Positions 1 to 8,774 of a DNA stretch of 64,000 nt are shown piece by piece; position 1 is the first letter of the stretch; every line of letters starts with the position of its first letter. The DNA is taken from positions 4,372,501 through 4,436,500 of the forward strand of contig NZ_CP073078.1 in assembly GCF_018135625.1 (NCBI RefSeq), in the 5' to 3' direction. The DNA is from Phenylobacterium montanum. GTDB taxonomy: Bacteria > Pseudomonadota > Alphaproteobacteria > Caulobacterales > Caulobacteraceae. Both the position numbers and the translations under genes were made by a program. The notes beneath the pieces were generated by a model. That model did no database searches, had not been told where the DNA came from, and worked only from the letters and a program-made list of their open reading frames with translations.

Positions 1-1
1 G

Positions 2-31
2 TCGGCGGACTACCTGCTGGAACACCTCTAG
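2..31 (+). CDS. Possible 3' end of a convergent upstream gene
   Basis: The first bases read in frame 2 as SADYLLEHL followed by TAG, which has the composition of a protein C-terminus and would converge on the acyl-CoA dehydrogenase with only 3 nt between the stops. Only ten codons are visible, so the family cannot be named. This is an inference from codon use alone. Confidence 0.3.
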   Translation, partial: SADYLLEHL

Positions 32-34
32 AGC

Positions 35-1798
35 CTAGCCCAACATCTCCGGCGTCAGGGCGTGCAGCGCCTCGGCGCCGGCGGTGACCGAGGCGACATA
101 GCCGGGGGCCTGGGCCAGCAGGGTCTCGGCATAGTGGCCGGCGAGCAGGCGGCGACGCCTATCCTCTACGCTTCCGGCGTCCTTCGACGCCGCGAGGGCG
201 CCCTTGGCCAGCAGCCAGCCGCCCAGGACGTCCCCCACCAGTTTCAGATAGGGCGTGGCGCCGGCCAGGGCGTCGGGCCCGCCGCGGCGCTCGGCCAGCC
301 AGGATGTCGCCGCCTCGAAGGCCCTGTTGGCGTGGCCCAGGCGATGGCCGATGGCGTCGAACTCCATGTCGCCCGACTCGTTCAGGGCCTCAACCGTGGC
401 GTCGACGTCGCGGATCAGGGCGGCGATTCCGGCTCCGTCCTCCAGGCCCAGCTTGCGGCCGGCCAGGTCGATGGCCTGGATGCCGTTGGTGCCCTCGTAG
501 ATCGGGGCGATGCGGGCGTCGCGATAGTGCTGGGCCGCGCCGGTCTCCTCGATGAAGCCCATGCCGCCATGCAGTTGCAGGCCCATGGAGGCGACCTCCA
601 CGCCGATGTCGCTGGACCAGGCCTTGGCGATGGGGGTCAAGACCTCCTCGCGCAGCTTGGCGGCGGCGCGGATCTCCGGTTCGGCGGCCGAGGCGGCGAG
701 GTCGGCGTTCAAGGCGGTGAGCAGGCAGATGGCCCGCGCCGCCTCGACCCGCACCTTCATGGCGATCAGGGTGCGGCGCACGTCGGGATGGTCGAAGATC
801 GCCGCCGAGGCGTCGTGCGACCAGGGCGAGCGGCCCTGGCGGCGCTCCTGGGTGAAGGCCAGGGCCTGCTGGTAGGCGCGCTCGGCGATGCCGACGCCCT
901 GGGCCCCGATGTTCAGCCGGGCGGCGTTCATCATGGTGAACATGTGCGCCAGGCCCTTGTTGGGCTGGCCGATCAGCTCGGCCTTGGCGCCTTCGAACAG
1001 CATGACGCAGGTGGGCGAGGCGTGGATGCCCAGCTTATGCTCGATGCTTCCGGCCCGCAGGGCGTTGGGCTGGCCCAGCGAGCCGTCCTCGTTCACCAGC
1101 ACCTTGGGGGCGATGAACAGGGAGATGCCGCGGCTGCCCTCGGGCGCGCCGGGCAGGCGGGCCAGCACCAGGTGGACGATGTTCTCGGCCGCGTCGTGGT
1201 CGCCCCAGGTGATGAAGATTTTCTGGCCGTGCAGCAACCAGCCGCCGTTGCCGTCCGGTTCGGCGCGGGTGGTGAGCGTGCCGAGGTCCGAGCCCGACTG
1301 GGGCTCGGTCAGGTTCATGGCCCCGGTCCAGGTTCCCGAGATCATGTTGGGGAGGTAGAGCGCCTTCTGCCGGTCGGAGCCGTGGGCGTGGATCGCCTCG
1401 ACCGCGCCCTGGGTCAGAATCGGGCAGAGGGCGAAGGCCATGTTGGCGGCGTTGACCATCTCGAGCACCGCCAGCTCCAGCACCTTGGGCAGGCCCTGGC
1501 CGCCGAACTCGGGATCGGCCGACAGGCTGGTCCAGCCGCCCTCGGCGAAGGCCTTGTAGGCGTCGGCGAAGCCGGGTGCGGCGGTGACTTTGCCGTTCTG
1601 ATAAAGGGCGCCGGCCTGGTCGCCCTTGCGGTTCAGGGGGGCCAGGATGTCAGTGGTCACCTGGCCGGCCGCCTCCAGCACTGCGGCCAGGGTGTCCTCG
1701 TCCAGCTCGGCGAAGGCGCCGCCCTGGCTCAGCCGGCCGATCTCGACCACGTGCTTCAGGGTGAACAGCAGATCCCGTACAGGGGCTTGGAAGGACAT
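35..1798 (-). CDS. Long-form acyl-CoA dehydrogenase (DmdC-like)
   Basis: FAD-dependent alpha,beta-dehydrogenation of an acyl-CoA thioester. The 587-residue length, the N-terminal MSFQAPVRDLLF segment and the C-terminal extra helical domain place it in the long acyl-CoA dehydrogenase group that includes 3-methylmercaptopropionyl-CoA dehydrogenases, rather than the usual 380-residue enzymes. The FAD-contacting segment NLTEPQSGSDLG and the late YEGTNGIQAIDL motif, which carries the expected catalytic Glu, are both present. The ATG at 1798 was chosen because family homology begins there; the open frame upstream is arginine/proline-rich. The substrate cannot be told from sequence. It is divergent from the yceI-like gene. 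Confidence 0.9.
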   Translation of the reverse strand: MSFQAPVRDLLFTLKHVVEIGRLSQGGAFAELDEDTLAAVLEAAGQVTTDILAPLNRKGDQAGALYQNGKVTAAPGFADAYKAFAEGGWTSLSADPEFGGQGLPKVLELAVLEMVNAANMAFALCPILTQGAVEAIHAHGSDRQKALYLPNMISGTWTGAMNLTEPQSGSDLGTLTTRAEPDGNGGWLLHGQKIFITWGDHDAAENIVHLVLARLPGAPEGSRGISLFIAPKVLVNEDGSLGQPNALRAGSIEHKLGIHASPTCVMLFEGAKAELIGQPNKGLAHMFTMMNAARLNIGAQGVGIAERAYQQALAFTQERRQGRSPWSHDASAAIFDHPDVRRTLIAMKVRVEAARAICLLTALNADLAASAAEPEIRAAAKLREEVLTPIAKAWSSDIGVEVASMGLQLHGGMGFIEETGAAQHYRDARIAPIYEGTNGIQAIDLAGRKLGLEDGAGIAALIRDVDATVEALNESGDMEFDAIGHRLGHANRAFEAATSWLAERRGGPDALAGATPYLKLVGDVLGGWLLAKGALAASKDAGSVEDRRRRLLAGHYAETLLAQAPGYVASVTAGAEALHALTPEMLG

Positions 1799-1981
1799 GG
1801 CCGGCTCCAGCGTTTTGCTGCGTTCTAGGGGGTGTGGGCGCAACGGCCAAGGGTGGAGATTTTCGCCCGATGCGCTCTGATCGCGGCAGATTATCACGGC
1901 TTCGTGATGCGCCGTCTTTCCGCCGCAGGCCTGGCTCAGGGGTATTCACCAGGGTTCAGTTCCCGAAGTTTCGGAGCCTCG

Positions 1982-2581
1982 ATGGTTCGCGCCGCCTGCC
2001 TCGCCCTTCTGGTCGTTCTCTGCGGCGCCCCCGCGGCCTGGGCCGCCCAGCCCAATCCGGACCCCGCCGCAGCCCCGGCGGGCGCCTATGTGCTGGACAA
2101 GCGCCATGCCAGCGTGCTGGCCAAGGTCAGCCACATGGGGCTCTCGGGCTACACCATGCGCTTCGGCAAGGTGGACGGCCGCTTCGACTACGATCCGGCC
2201 CAGCCCGAGGCGGCCAAGCTGAGCGTGACCATCGACGCCAATTCCCTGGACGTTGGCGAGGACAAGCTCGATCGGCAGTTCGCCCGTGAATTCCTCGGCG
2301 CGGACGAAAATCCGGAGATCACCTTCGTCTCGACCGGGATCACGCGGACGGACCCCGCGCACGGAGAGGTCACGGGCGATTTGACCCTGCACGGGGTGAC
2401 GCGGCCTGTCACCCTGGCGGTGACCTTCAACGGCTACGACCAGAGCCTCCTGTTCGGCAAGCGGATGGGCTTTTCGGCCACGGGCGACATCCTGCGTTCG
2501 GATTTCGGTTCAAGGGCGTGGCTGGGCCTGGTGGGCGACAAGGTGCGCCTGATCATCGAGGCCGAGTTCACGCATCCCTGA
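1982..2581 (+). CDS. YceI family periplasmic lipid-binding protein
   Basis: Predicted 199-residue lipocalin-like beta-barrel that binds a polyisoprenoid or similar amphiphile in the periplasm. The ATG at 1982 gives a classical signal peptide (MVRAACLALLVVLC, cleavage after AWA). The mature part begins with the family pattern AYVLDKRHASVLAKVSHMG and continues with GRFDYDP, the FLGADENPEITF block, GDLTLHGVTRPVTL and FSATGDILRSDFG, all typical of YceI. Earlier in-frame starts (1832, 1910) would place the signal peptide internally and are disfavoured. The physiological ligand is unknown. Confidence 0.92.
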   Translation: MVRAACLALLVVLCGAPAAWAAQPNPDPAAAPAGAYVLDKRHASVLAKVSHMGLSGYTMRFGKVDGRFDYDPAQPEAAKLSVTIDANSLDVGEDKLDRQFAREFLGADENPEITFVSTGITRTDPAHGEVTGDLTLHGVTRPVTLAVTFNGYDQSLLFGKRMGFSATGDILRSDFGSRAWLGLVGDKVRLIIEAEFTHP

Positions 2582-2636
2582 GCCTGCGCCGGCCTGAGCT
2601 TTGCGCCGCGGCGCCGGGGGTGCTAGGGGCCGCAGC

Positions 2637-3578
2637 ATGACGGCGACGGATCAGGATCAGGACCAATCGGCGCAACGGGCGGCGAAAACGCTGCGCGCCG
2701 GCGGCCTGGTGATCCTGCCGACGGAGACGGTCTATGGCCTGGCGGCGGACGCGGCCGATCCGAAGGCGGTGGCCCGCATCTATGAAGCCAAGGGCCGGCC
2801 GAGCTTCAACCCCCTGATCGCCCATGTGCCGGACCTGGCGGCGGCGGAGCGCCTCGCCCGTTTCGATGATCGCGCTCGTCGCCTGGCCGAAGCCTTCTGG
2901 CCCGGGCCGCTGACCATCGTCGCCCCGATCGCTGATCCGGCGGCGGTGTGCGACCTGGCGCGGGCGGGGCTCGACACCGTGGCTGTGCGCGCGCCGGCCC
3001 ATCCCTTGTCGCAAGCGGTGCTGCGCGCCTTCGGCGGGCCGGTGGTGGCGCCGTCGGCCAACCGATCGGGCCGGCCCAGCCCCACGACCTATGCCGACGC
3101 TGTGGCCGAGACCGGCTTTGCCGCCGGCGCGGCCCTGGACGGCGGGCCCTGCGCCGTGGGCCTGGAATCGACGGTGGTCGCGGTGCTGGACGGGCCGGTG
3201 CGCCTCCTGCGGCCGGGCGGTGTCACGCGCAGCCAGCTCGATGCGGTGGTCGGCCCCCTGGCCGAGGCAGAGGTCGACGCCAAGCGCTCGCCCGGCCGCC
3301 TGACCCTGCACTACGCCCCGGACGCGCCGGTGCGGCTGGAGGCGGCCGGCCCGGCGCCCGGCGAGGCTTTCCTGGGCTTCGGCCCGTCCTGCCCGGACGA
3401 TGGCCTGAACCTCAGCCCGAAGGGCGACCTCGCCGAGGCCGCCGCCAACCTGTTCACCTATCTGCGCAAGGCCGACCGCTCCTCGCCCAAGGCCATAGCC
3501 ATAGCGCCCATCCCCGCCGAGGGCCTGGGCGAGGCGATCAACGACCGCCTACGCCGGGCGGCGGGGTTCGTGGGGTAG
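2637..3578 (+). CDS. tsaC: L-threonylcarbamoyladenylate synthase (Sua5/YrdC)
   Basis: Makes threonylcarbamoyl-AMP from threonine, bicarbonate and ATP, the first step of t6A37 tRNA modification in the cytosol. The 313-residue protein has an N-terminal YrdC fold with VILPTETVYGLAADA and the KGRPSFNPLI segment bearing the K/R/S/N nucleotide-binding residues. A C-terminal Sua5 domain follows after the RPGGVTRSQLD linker, so this is the long Sua5 form and not the short TsaC form. The ATG at 2637 was preferred because an extension to 2601 adds only low-complexity residues. The next gene starts 38 nt downstream, so co-transcription is likely. Confidence 0.93.
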   Translation: MTATDQDQDQSAQRAAKTLRAGGLVILPTETVYGLAADAADPKAVARIYEAKGRPSFNPLIAHVPDLAAAERLARFDDRARRLAEAFWPGPLTIVAPIADPAAVCDLARAGLDTVAVRAPAHPLSQAVLRAFGGPVVAPSANRSGRPSPTTYADAVAETGFAAGAALDGGPCAVGLESTVVAVLDGPVRLLRPGGVTRSQLDAVVGPLAEAEVDAKRSPGRLTLHYAPDAPVRLEAAGPAPGEAFLGFGPSCPDDGLNLSPKGDLAEAAANLFTYLRKADRSSPKAIAIAPIPAEGLGEAINDRLRRAAGFVG

Positions 3579-3616
3579 TCTGGCCACGCCCTGCGGCGCG
3601 CCCTATCCTGGCGCCT

Positions 3617-5026
3617 ATGATCAAGCCTGTTCCCGACTCGGTGCTGGACCAGCTGAAGGCGGCGCTCGGCGACGGGGGGTGGAGCGCCGATCCCGACCGG
3701 CTGGCGCCCAAGCTGGTGGAGTGGCGGGATCGGTGGCGGGGGACGACGCCGCTCCTGGCCCTGCCGACGACGACCGAGCAGGTGGCAGCGGTGGTGCGGA
3801 TCTGTGCGGCCGCGGGGGTGGCGATCACGCCGCAGGGGGGCAATACCGGCCTCGTCGGCGGGCAGATCCCGCAGGGCGAGATCCTGCTGTCGCTGGAGCG
3901 GATGCGGGCGATCCGCGATCTGGACGTGTTCGACGACGTGATCGAGGTCGAGGCCGGCGCGCCCCTGGCCAGCGTGCAGCAGGCGGCGCACGACGCCGGC
4001 CGGTTCTTTCCGGTCAGCCTGGCCTCGGAGGGGACGGCCAGCATCGGCGGGCTGATCTCGACCAACGCAGGCGGGGTGGGGGTGCTGCGCTATGGAACCA
4101 TGCGCGCCCAGGTCCTGGGGCTGGAGGCGGTGCTGCCCAATGGCGAGGTGTGGAACGGGCTTCGACGCCTCAGGAAGGACAACACCGGCTACGATCTCAA
4201 GCAGCTCTTGATCGCGGCCGAGGGCACCTTGGGCGTGATCACCGCGGCGGCGCTGAAGCTCTATCCGATCATGGCCTCGCGGGCCGTGGCGTTCGTCGGC
4301 CTGCGCACGCCGCAGGCCGCCATCGAGCTTCTGGCGCGGGCCAAGGGCGAGACGGGCGGCGGGCTGGAGGCGTTCGAGCTGATCAGCGCCTTGGGCCTGG
4401 AGCTCGTCTGCCGCAATATCCCGGACCAGCGCCTGCCGATCGGCGGCGAGCACGCCTGGGCGGTGCTGCTGGAAACCGCCAGCAGCGAGGCCGGGGCGGC
4501 CGAGGCGGCGGTCGAGCGGCTCCTGGCCAAGGCGCTCGAGGACGACCTGATCCAGGACGCGGCCGTCGCCCAGAGCGAGGCCCAGGCGCACGCCTTCTGG
4601 GCCCTGCGCGAGAACCAGTCGGCGGCGCAGAAGCCCGAAGGGCCGTGCTGGAAGCACGACATCGCGGTGCCGGTCTCGCGCATTCCGGCCTTTCTGCAGC
4701 GGGCGGGGGCGGCCATGCAGGCGGTCGAGCCGGGGGTCCGCATCGCGGCCTTCGGCCATGTGGGTGACGGCAACGTCCACTACGACGTGCTGGGCGCGCC
4801 GGGGTTGGCGCCCGAGGCCCATGCGGCCCTGCGCGACGAGGCGGCGCGGCGGGTCTATGACATCGTGGCCGAGCTGGACGGCTCGATCTCGGCCGAGCAT
4901 GGCCTGGGGATCATGAAGGCCGATGAGGCCCTGCGGCTGAAGCCGGCGGCGGAGGTCGAGGCGCTGAGGGCTATCCGCGCGGCGCTGGATCCGGGGCGGA
5001 TCATGAACCCGCGTGTGCTGTTCTAG
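3617..5026 (+). CDS. FAD-binding 2-hydroxyacid dehydrogenase (GlcD/D2HGDH type)
   Basis: 469-residue flavoprotein of the PCMH/VAO family that oxidises a D-2-hydroxy acid such as D-2-hydroxyglutarate, D-lactate or glycolate. The FAD pyrophosphate-binding loop QGGNTGLVGG and the segment ASIGGLISTNAGG lie in the N-terminal half. The C-terminal FAD-oxidase domain carries FGHVGDGNVHYD and HGLGIMKADEAL, and the protein ends with the family-typical DPGRIMNPRVLF. Homology begins at the ATG at 3617. The exact substrate cannot be decided from sequence; D-2-hydroxyglutarate dehydrogenase is the best guess because there is no adjacent glcE or glcF. Confidence 0.9.
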   Translation: MIKPVPDSVLDQLKAALGDGGWSADPDRLAPKLVEWRDRWRGTTPLLALPTTTEQVAAVVRICAAAGVAITPQGGNTGLVGGQIPQGEILLSLERMRAIRDLDVFDDVIEVEAGAPLASVQQAAHDAGRFFPVSLASEGTASIGGLISTNAGGVGVLRYGTMRAQVLGLEAVLPNGEVWNGLRRLRKDNTGYDLKQLLIAAEGTLGVITAAALKLYPIMASRAVAFVGLRTPQAAIELLARAKGETGGGLEAFELISALGLELVCRNIPDQRLPIGGEHAWAVLLETASSEAGAAEAAVERLLAKALEDDLIQDAAVAQSEAQAHAFWALRENQSAAQKPEGPCWKHDIAVPVSRIPAFLQRAGAAMQAVEPGVRIAAFGHVGDGNVHYDVLGAPGLAPEAHAALRDEAARRVYDIVAELDGSISAEHGLGIMKADEALRLKPAAEVEALRAIRAALDPGRIMNPRVLF

Positions 5027-5091
5027 CGAGCCAGGGGACAAGCGCAGCTTTTGACTCGCGCGCACCTTCGGCCCGGACTATCTCCAGCCTC

Positions 5092-5868
5092 ATGCTGATC
5101 GTCCTTTCGCCCGCCAAGTCGCTCGATTTCACCCCGGCCGCACCGGACGTTCCCCTGACCACGCCGCAGCTGAAGAACGACATCGCCGAACTGGCCAAGG
5201 TCACGGTCAAGCTGAAGCGCAGCGACCTGAAGCGGCTGATGGACATCTCGGACACCCTGGCCGACCTCAACTACCAGCGCTTCCAGGCCTTCGACCCGGC
5301 CTGCGACGACGGGGTGCAGGCGGCGATCGCCTTCGATGGCGATGTCTATGACGGGCTGGACGCGCGCAGCCTGGACAAGCACGGCCTGGCGTTCGCGCAA
5401 GACCGCGTGCGCATTCTGTCGGGCCTCTATGGCGTGCTGCGCCCGTTGGACGCCATCCAGCCCTATCGGCTGGAGATGGGGGTGCGGCTGAAGACCAAGC
5501 GCGGCAAGAGCCTCTACGACTTCTGGCGGCGCCAGGTGGCGCCGACCCTGAACCAGGCCCTGGCGGAACTGCACGCGCCAACCCTGGTCAACCTGGCCAG
5601 CCAGGAATATTTCGGCGCGGTGGACGCGGCCCAGGTCGCAGCGCCGGTGGTCAGCTGCCATTTCTACGAGGTGAAGCCCGGCGAGGCGCCCAAGGTGATC
5701 AGTTTCTACGCCAAGAAGGCCCGCGGGATGATGGCCCGCTATGCGATCGACCACCGGATCGACCGGGCCGAGGGGCTGAAGGGTTTCGATGTCGCCGGCT
5801 ATGCGTATCAGCCGGGCCAGTCGAGCGAGAGCGACTGGATATTCTGTCGCAAACATCCGTTGAGCTAG
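5092..5868 (+). CDS. yaaA: Peroxide stress protein YaaA (DUF328)
   Basis: 258-residue cytosolic YaaA family protein. In Escherichia coli, YaaA limits intracellular iron and protects DNA and proteins during hydrogen peroxide stress. The protein opens with MLIVLSPAKSLDF, a hallmark of the family, and contains LSGLYGVLRPLDAIQPYRLEMG, NLASQEYF and the late VISFYAKKARGMMARY segment, all at the expected spacing. Length matches the family. It stands between two unrelated genes in the same direction with no overlap, so it may be transcribed alone. Confidence 0.95.
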   Translation: MLIVLSPAKSLDFTPAAPDVPLTTPQLKNDIAELAKVTVKLKRSDLKRLMDISDTLADLNYQRFQAFDPACDDGVQAAIAFDGDVYDGLDARSLDKHGLAFAQDRVRILSGLYGVLRPLDAIQPYRLEMGVRLKTKRGKSLYDFWRRQVAPTLNQALAELHAPTLVNLASQEYFGAVDAAQVAAPVVSCHFYEVKPGEAPKVISFYAKKARGMMARYAIDHRIDRAEGLKGFDVAGYAYQPGQSSESDWIFCRKHPLS

Positions 5869-5910
5869 GTCGGCCGCGCCCCGGCGGCCAGGGTTTCAGG
5901 AGTGCAAGCC

Positions 5911-6702
5911 ATGGACTACGGACTGAAGGGCCAGGTCGCCATCGTCACAGGATCCACCAGCGGCATCGGCCAGGCCCTGGCCAGCGCCCTGGCCATGGCT
6001 GGCGTGAACGTGGTGCTGAACGGGTTTGGCGACCACACCGCGATCGAGCGTGACCGCACGGCCATGGAAGAAGTAGCCGACGTCAGGGTGCTCTATCACG
6101 GCGCCGACATGACCAAGCCGGACGAGATCGCCGACATGGTCGCCTTCGCCAAGCGAGAGCTCGGGCGCCTGGATATCCTGGTCAACAACGCGGGCGTGCA
6201 GCACGTAGCGCCGATCGAGGACTTCCCGATCGAGAAATGGGACCAGATCATCGCCATCAACCTGACCTCGGCCTTTCACGGCGTTCGCGCCGCGGTGCCG
6301 ATCATGAAGGCTCAGGGCCGGGGGCGACTGATCAACATCGCCTCGGCCCACGCCCTGGTGGCCTCGCCGTTCAAGGCGGCCTATGTGGCGGCCAAGCATG
6401 GCATCGCCGGCCTGACCAAGACCGTGGCCCTGGAGGTCGCCCAGGCGGGGATCACCTGCAACGCCATCTGCCCCGGTTATGTTAAGACCCCCCTGGTCGA
6501 GAGCCAGATCGCCGACCAGGCCACAGCCCGCGGCATGACCCCTGAGCAGGTGATGAAGGACGTGATCCTGGCCGCCCAGCCGACCAAGAAGTTCGTCGAG
6601 TTCGACCAGTTGGCCGGGCTGATGCTCTATCTGGCCAGCGACGCCGGCGCTTCGGTCAACGGGGCCATGCTCTCGGTCGACGGCGGCTGGACCGCCCAGT
6701 GA
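5911..6702 (+). CDS. bdhA: 3-hydroxybutyrate dehydrogenase (SDR family)
   Basis: NAD-dependent oxidation of 3-hydroxybutyrate to acetoacetate in polyhydroxybutyrate or ketone-body turnover. This is a classical 263-residue short-chain dehydrogenase: cofactor loop TGSTSGIGQA near residue 12, NNAGVQH, catalytic Ser in NIASAHALVASPF and the YVAAKHG pair (YxxxK). The GITCNAICPGYVKTPLVESQI and GMTPEQVMKDVIL segments are characteristic of the 3-hydroxybutyrate subgroup. The ATG at 5911 has a well-placed CAGGAG ribosome-binding site; a GTG nine bases upstream sits inside that site. It is the first gene of a three-gene operon with 4-nt overlaps (GTGA, ATGA). Confidence 0.9.
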   Translation: MDYGLKGQVAIVTGSTSGIGQALASALAMAGVNVVLNGFGDHTAIERDRTAMEEVADVRVLYHGADMTKPDEIADMVAFAKRELGRLDILVNNAGVQHVAPIEDFPIEKWDQIIAINLTSAFHGVRAAVPIMKAQGRGRLINIASAHALVASPFKAAYVAAKHGIAGLTKTVALEVAQAGITCNAICPGYVKTPLVESQIADQATARGMTPEQVMKDVILAAQPTKKFVEFDQLAGLMLYLASDAGASVNGAMLSVDGGWTAQ

Positions 6703-7763
6703 ATGCAAGGCGAGTGAACGCCAGGAAGCCGCGGAGTAACGGGCGCAAGCCCATCAGCCTCGCCCTGCAGGGTGGCGGCTCGCACGGGGCCTTCACCTGG
6801 GGCGTGGTCGACCGCCTGCTGGAGGATGGCCGGCTGGAGATCAAGGCCATTACCGGCGCCTCGGCCGGGGCGATGAACGCGGTGGTGATCGCCGCGGGCC
6901 TTCTGGATGGCGGACCTGAAGGCGCCCGCGAGCGGCTGGACCGGTTTTGGCGCGAAGTGAACCGGGCCGGCGGCCAGAACGCCTTTGGCGACCTCGGCGG
7001 CTGGGCTTCCAGCATCGGCATGGACTGGCTGAAGCAGACCCCGGGCTGGCAACTGGTCCAGACCTTCGCCGGCAATTTTTCGCCCTATCAGTTCAACCCG
7101 TTCAACCTGAACCCGCTACACGACGTGATCGTCGGCGCGGTCGATTTCGCCGCCCTGCGTGAACGCTCGCCGGTCAGGCTCTACGTCTCGGCGACAGGGG
7201 TGCGCTCGGGCGAGAGCCGGGTGTTCCGCACCGAGGAATTGACCTGCAAGCACGTCATGGCCTCGGCCTGCCTGCCGCACCTGTTCCAGGCGGTTGAGAT
7301 CGACGGCGAGGCCTATTGGGACGGCGGCTATCTCGCCAACCCGGCCCTGTGGCCGCTGTTCTACGACCCGACGCCCAACGACGTCCTGATCGTCAGCCTG
7401 AACCCCCTGACCCGCAAGGATACCCCGCGCACCCCGGGCGAGATCATCGACCGGCTGAACGAGATCACCTTCAACGGCTCGCTGGTGGCGGAACTTCGGG
7501 CCATTCGCTTCGTGCGCAAGCTGATCGAGGACGGCCTTCTGAAAGAGGGCGCCAAGGGCCGCTATCGCAAGATGCTGATGCACGCCATCGAGGCCGACGG
7601 CTGGCTGGACGACCTACGCGAGGATTCCAAGTTCAGCACCGAATGGGGCTTCCTCCAGGAGTTGAAGAGCCGGGGGCGCAAGGCCGGCGAGACCTGGTTG
7701 AAAGCCCATTTCGACGATGTGGGCGTGCGCACCACCTCGGCCTTGATGCCGATGCCGTCATGA
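6699..7763 (+). CDS. Patatin-like phospholipase
   Basis: 354-residue serine acyl hydrolase with a patatin Ser-Asp dyad. The oxyanion-hole loop ALQGGGSHGAFTWG, the nucleophile elbow GASAG and the DGGY box with the catalytic Asp are all present. The start is a GTG at 6699 that overlaps the bdhA stop (GTGA), indicating translational coupling; a second GTG 15 bases later is possible. No signal peptide is seen, so it is probably cytosolic. Its coupling to 3-hydroxybutyrate dehydrogenase makes lipid or PHB-granule turnover an attractive but unproven role; many bacterial patatins of this length sit beside bdhA. Confidence 0.9.
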   Translation: MNARRVNARKPRSNGRKPISLALQGGGSHGAFTWGVVDRLLEDGRLEIKAITGASAGAMNAVVIAAGLLDGGPEGARERLDRFWREVNRAGGQNAFGDLGGWASSIGMDWLKQTPGWQLVQTFAGNFSPYQFNPFNLNPLHDVIVGAVDFAALRERSPVRLYVSATGVRSGESRVFRTEELTCKHVMASACLPHLFQAVEIDGEAYWDGGYLANPALWPLFYDPTPNDVLIVSLNPLTRKDTPRTPGEIIDRLNEITFNGSLVAELRAIRFVRKLIEDGLLKEGAKGRYRKMLMHAIEADGWLDDLREDSKFSTEWGFLQELKSRGRKAGETWLKAHFDDVGVRTTSALMPMPS

Positions 7764-8194
7764 GCGAGCCGCGCCGGCCGATCCCCTGTGTTGGGGTGGT
7801 GTGCTTCCGCGGGCCTGAGGTCCTGCTGATTCAGCGCGGCAAGGCGCCCAGGCTCGGCCAATGGAGCATTCCCGGCGGCCGCATGGAGTTCGGCGAGACG
7901 GCCCAGGAGGGCGCCTTGCGCGAGCTGGCCGAGGAGACGGGGGTGCGGGCCCAGATCCTGGGTCTGATCGACGTGGTCGACAGCATCGATCTCGAGACCG
8001 ACTGGCACGGCGTGCTGGTCGACTACGCCGCGCGCTGGACCGGCGGCGAGGCCGTGGCCGGAGACGACGCCATGGCGGCGGCGTTCGTGCCGCTGGAGGA
8101 GGCCCTGGAGCGGGTGGGCTGGAGCGAGACGCGCCGGGTGATCGAGGAGGCGTGGGCGCGGTTCGGCGAAGCGATCAATGAGAGTTTAGACTAG
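7760..8194 (+). CDS. NUDIX hydrolase
   Basis: 144-residue hydrolase of nucleoside diphosphate-X compounds. The complete Nudix box is seen as GGRMEFGETAQEGALREL followed directly by AEETGV, with the metal-binding REL..EE residues intact. The N-terminal beta strand VGVVCFRGPEVLLIQRGKAP and the phrase GQWSIPGG are typical of ADP-ribose pyrophosphatase or MutT-like members. The ATG at 7760 overlaps the patatin stop by 4 nt, so it is translationally coupled to the bdhA-patatin operon. The substrate cannot be told from sequence. Confidence 0.9.
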   Translation: MSEPRRPIPCVGVVCFRGPEVLLIQRGKAPRLGQWSIPGGRMEFGETAQEGALRELAEETGVRAQILGLIDVVDSIDLETDWHGVLVDYAARWTGGEAVAGDDAMAAAFVPLEEALERVGWSETRRVIEEAWARFGEAINESLD

Positions 8195-8570
8195 CTTGAT
8201 CTGCGCTTTCTCGGCGATCATGCCGAAGAGTTTCGGGGTCCAGATAGCGACGCGCAGTCGGCTCACAGTAAGCTGAAAGCTAAAACCCCAAATTCCAGCC
8301 CTATGGGCGCGGTTTTCAGCGTTCGCCAGGAGGAGTGGAGTTTTGGGTCCTTTCCGCTTCGACCTTTTCTGACTCGGGCCTGCGTCTCGGCGATTTCAGG
8401 AAACGAGCCGCGTGATCCGCTGTTCCAGGTGGGCGAAGTCGTCTGTGGCGAGGCGGCTTCGGCGCGTCACTACACGATTTTTTTCCAGCCGAGGCGACTA
8501 CAACCTGCGCTGCGCGGTCGAGGCGCTGGCGGCTGCTTCTCGCCCATTTCGCGCGCGATCCTTCCATCTT

Positions 8571-8601
8571 TGGTTGATTTAATACGGTGTACAGTCAAGC
8601 T
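8571..8601 (+). promoter_or_regulatory. 31-bp duplicated upstream block, copy 1
   Basis: A 31-bp block beginning TGGTTGATTTAATACGG and ending ACAGTCAAGCT occurs identically at 11879-11909. It begins 204 bp before the start codon here and 203 bp before the start codon there. The bases after it (AGATATAACG, GTTACTATTT) are also largely shared. TATAAC at the downstream edge could be a -10 element, but no good -35 pairing was settled. Conservation against a diverged background argues for a functional promoter or operator. Confidence 0.55.
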
Positions 8602-8687
8602 TGAGATATAACGGTGTTACTATTTCTAATGTTTCCATCTTTCAAAGCGCTTCCTGCGGCGATATTCTATCTCAACTGGCGCACAAC

Positions 8688-8703
8688 TGTGACCCGTGTC
8701 ATA
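8688..8703 (+). promoter_or_regulatory. CRP/FNR-like dyad upstream of first adhesin
   Basis: TGTGACCCGTGTCATA fits the CRP-family consensus TGTGA-N6-TCACA with one mismatch. It lies 71 nt before the start codon at 8775, and the same element occurs 70 nt before the paralogue start. The six spacer bases differ between copies (CCCGTG and CCTATG) while both half-sites are kept. The regulator is not encoded nearby. Confidence 0.45.
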
Positions 8704-8774
8704 GCTAGGAAATTTTACCTAACGCACATCTGGTTCACGCGTCTCACGCAGTTTCATGAATTGGGGGCATCGAG

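Larger units (their letters stand above)
8195..8774. other. 580-bp region upstream of first adhesin, no gene recognised
   Basis: The left two thirds (to about 8560) contain only short open frames with no recognisable family. The right third is noticeably AT-richer and is the regulatory region of the first strand-loop-strand protein: a 31-bp block at 8571-8601, the CTTTCAAAGCG element near 8639 and a TGTGA-N6-TCATA site at 8688-8703. All are repeated upstream of the second paralogue. One short frame ends inside the 31-bp block and could be gene debris, but nothing supports naming it. Confidence 0.6.

Noticed and set aside
62-1828. 588-codon plus-strand frame opposite the first acyl-CoA dehydrogenase
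   Set aside because: The minus strand carries the conserved FAD and substrate motifs of an acyl-CoA dehydrogenase; the plus frame has no family signature.
8303-8611. 102-codon frame upstream of the first adhesin
   Set aside because: No family, mixed composition and it runs into the conserved regulatory block; no ribosome-binding site. Listed as intergenic.
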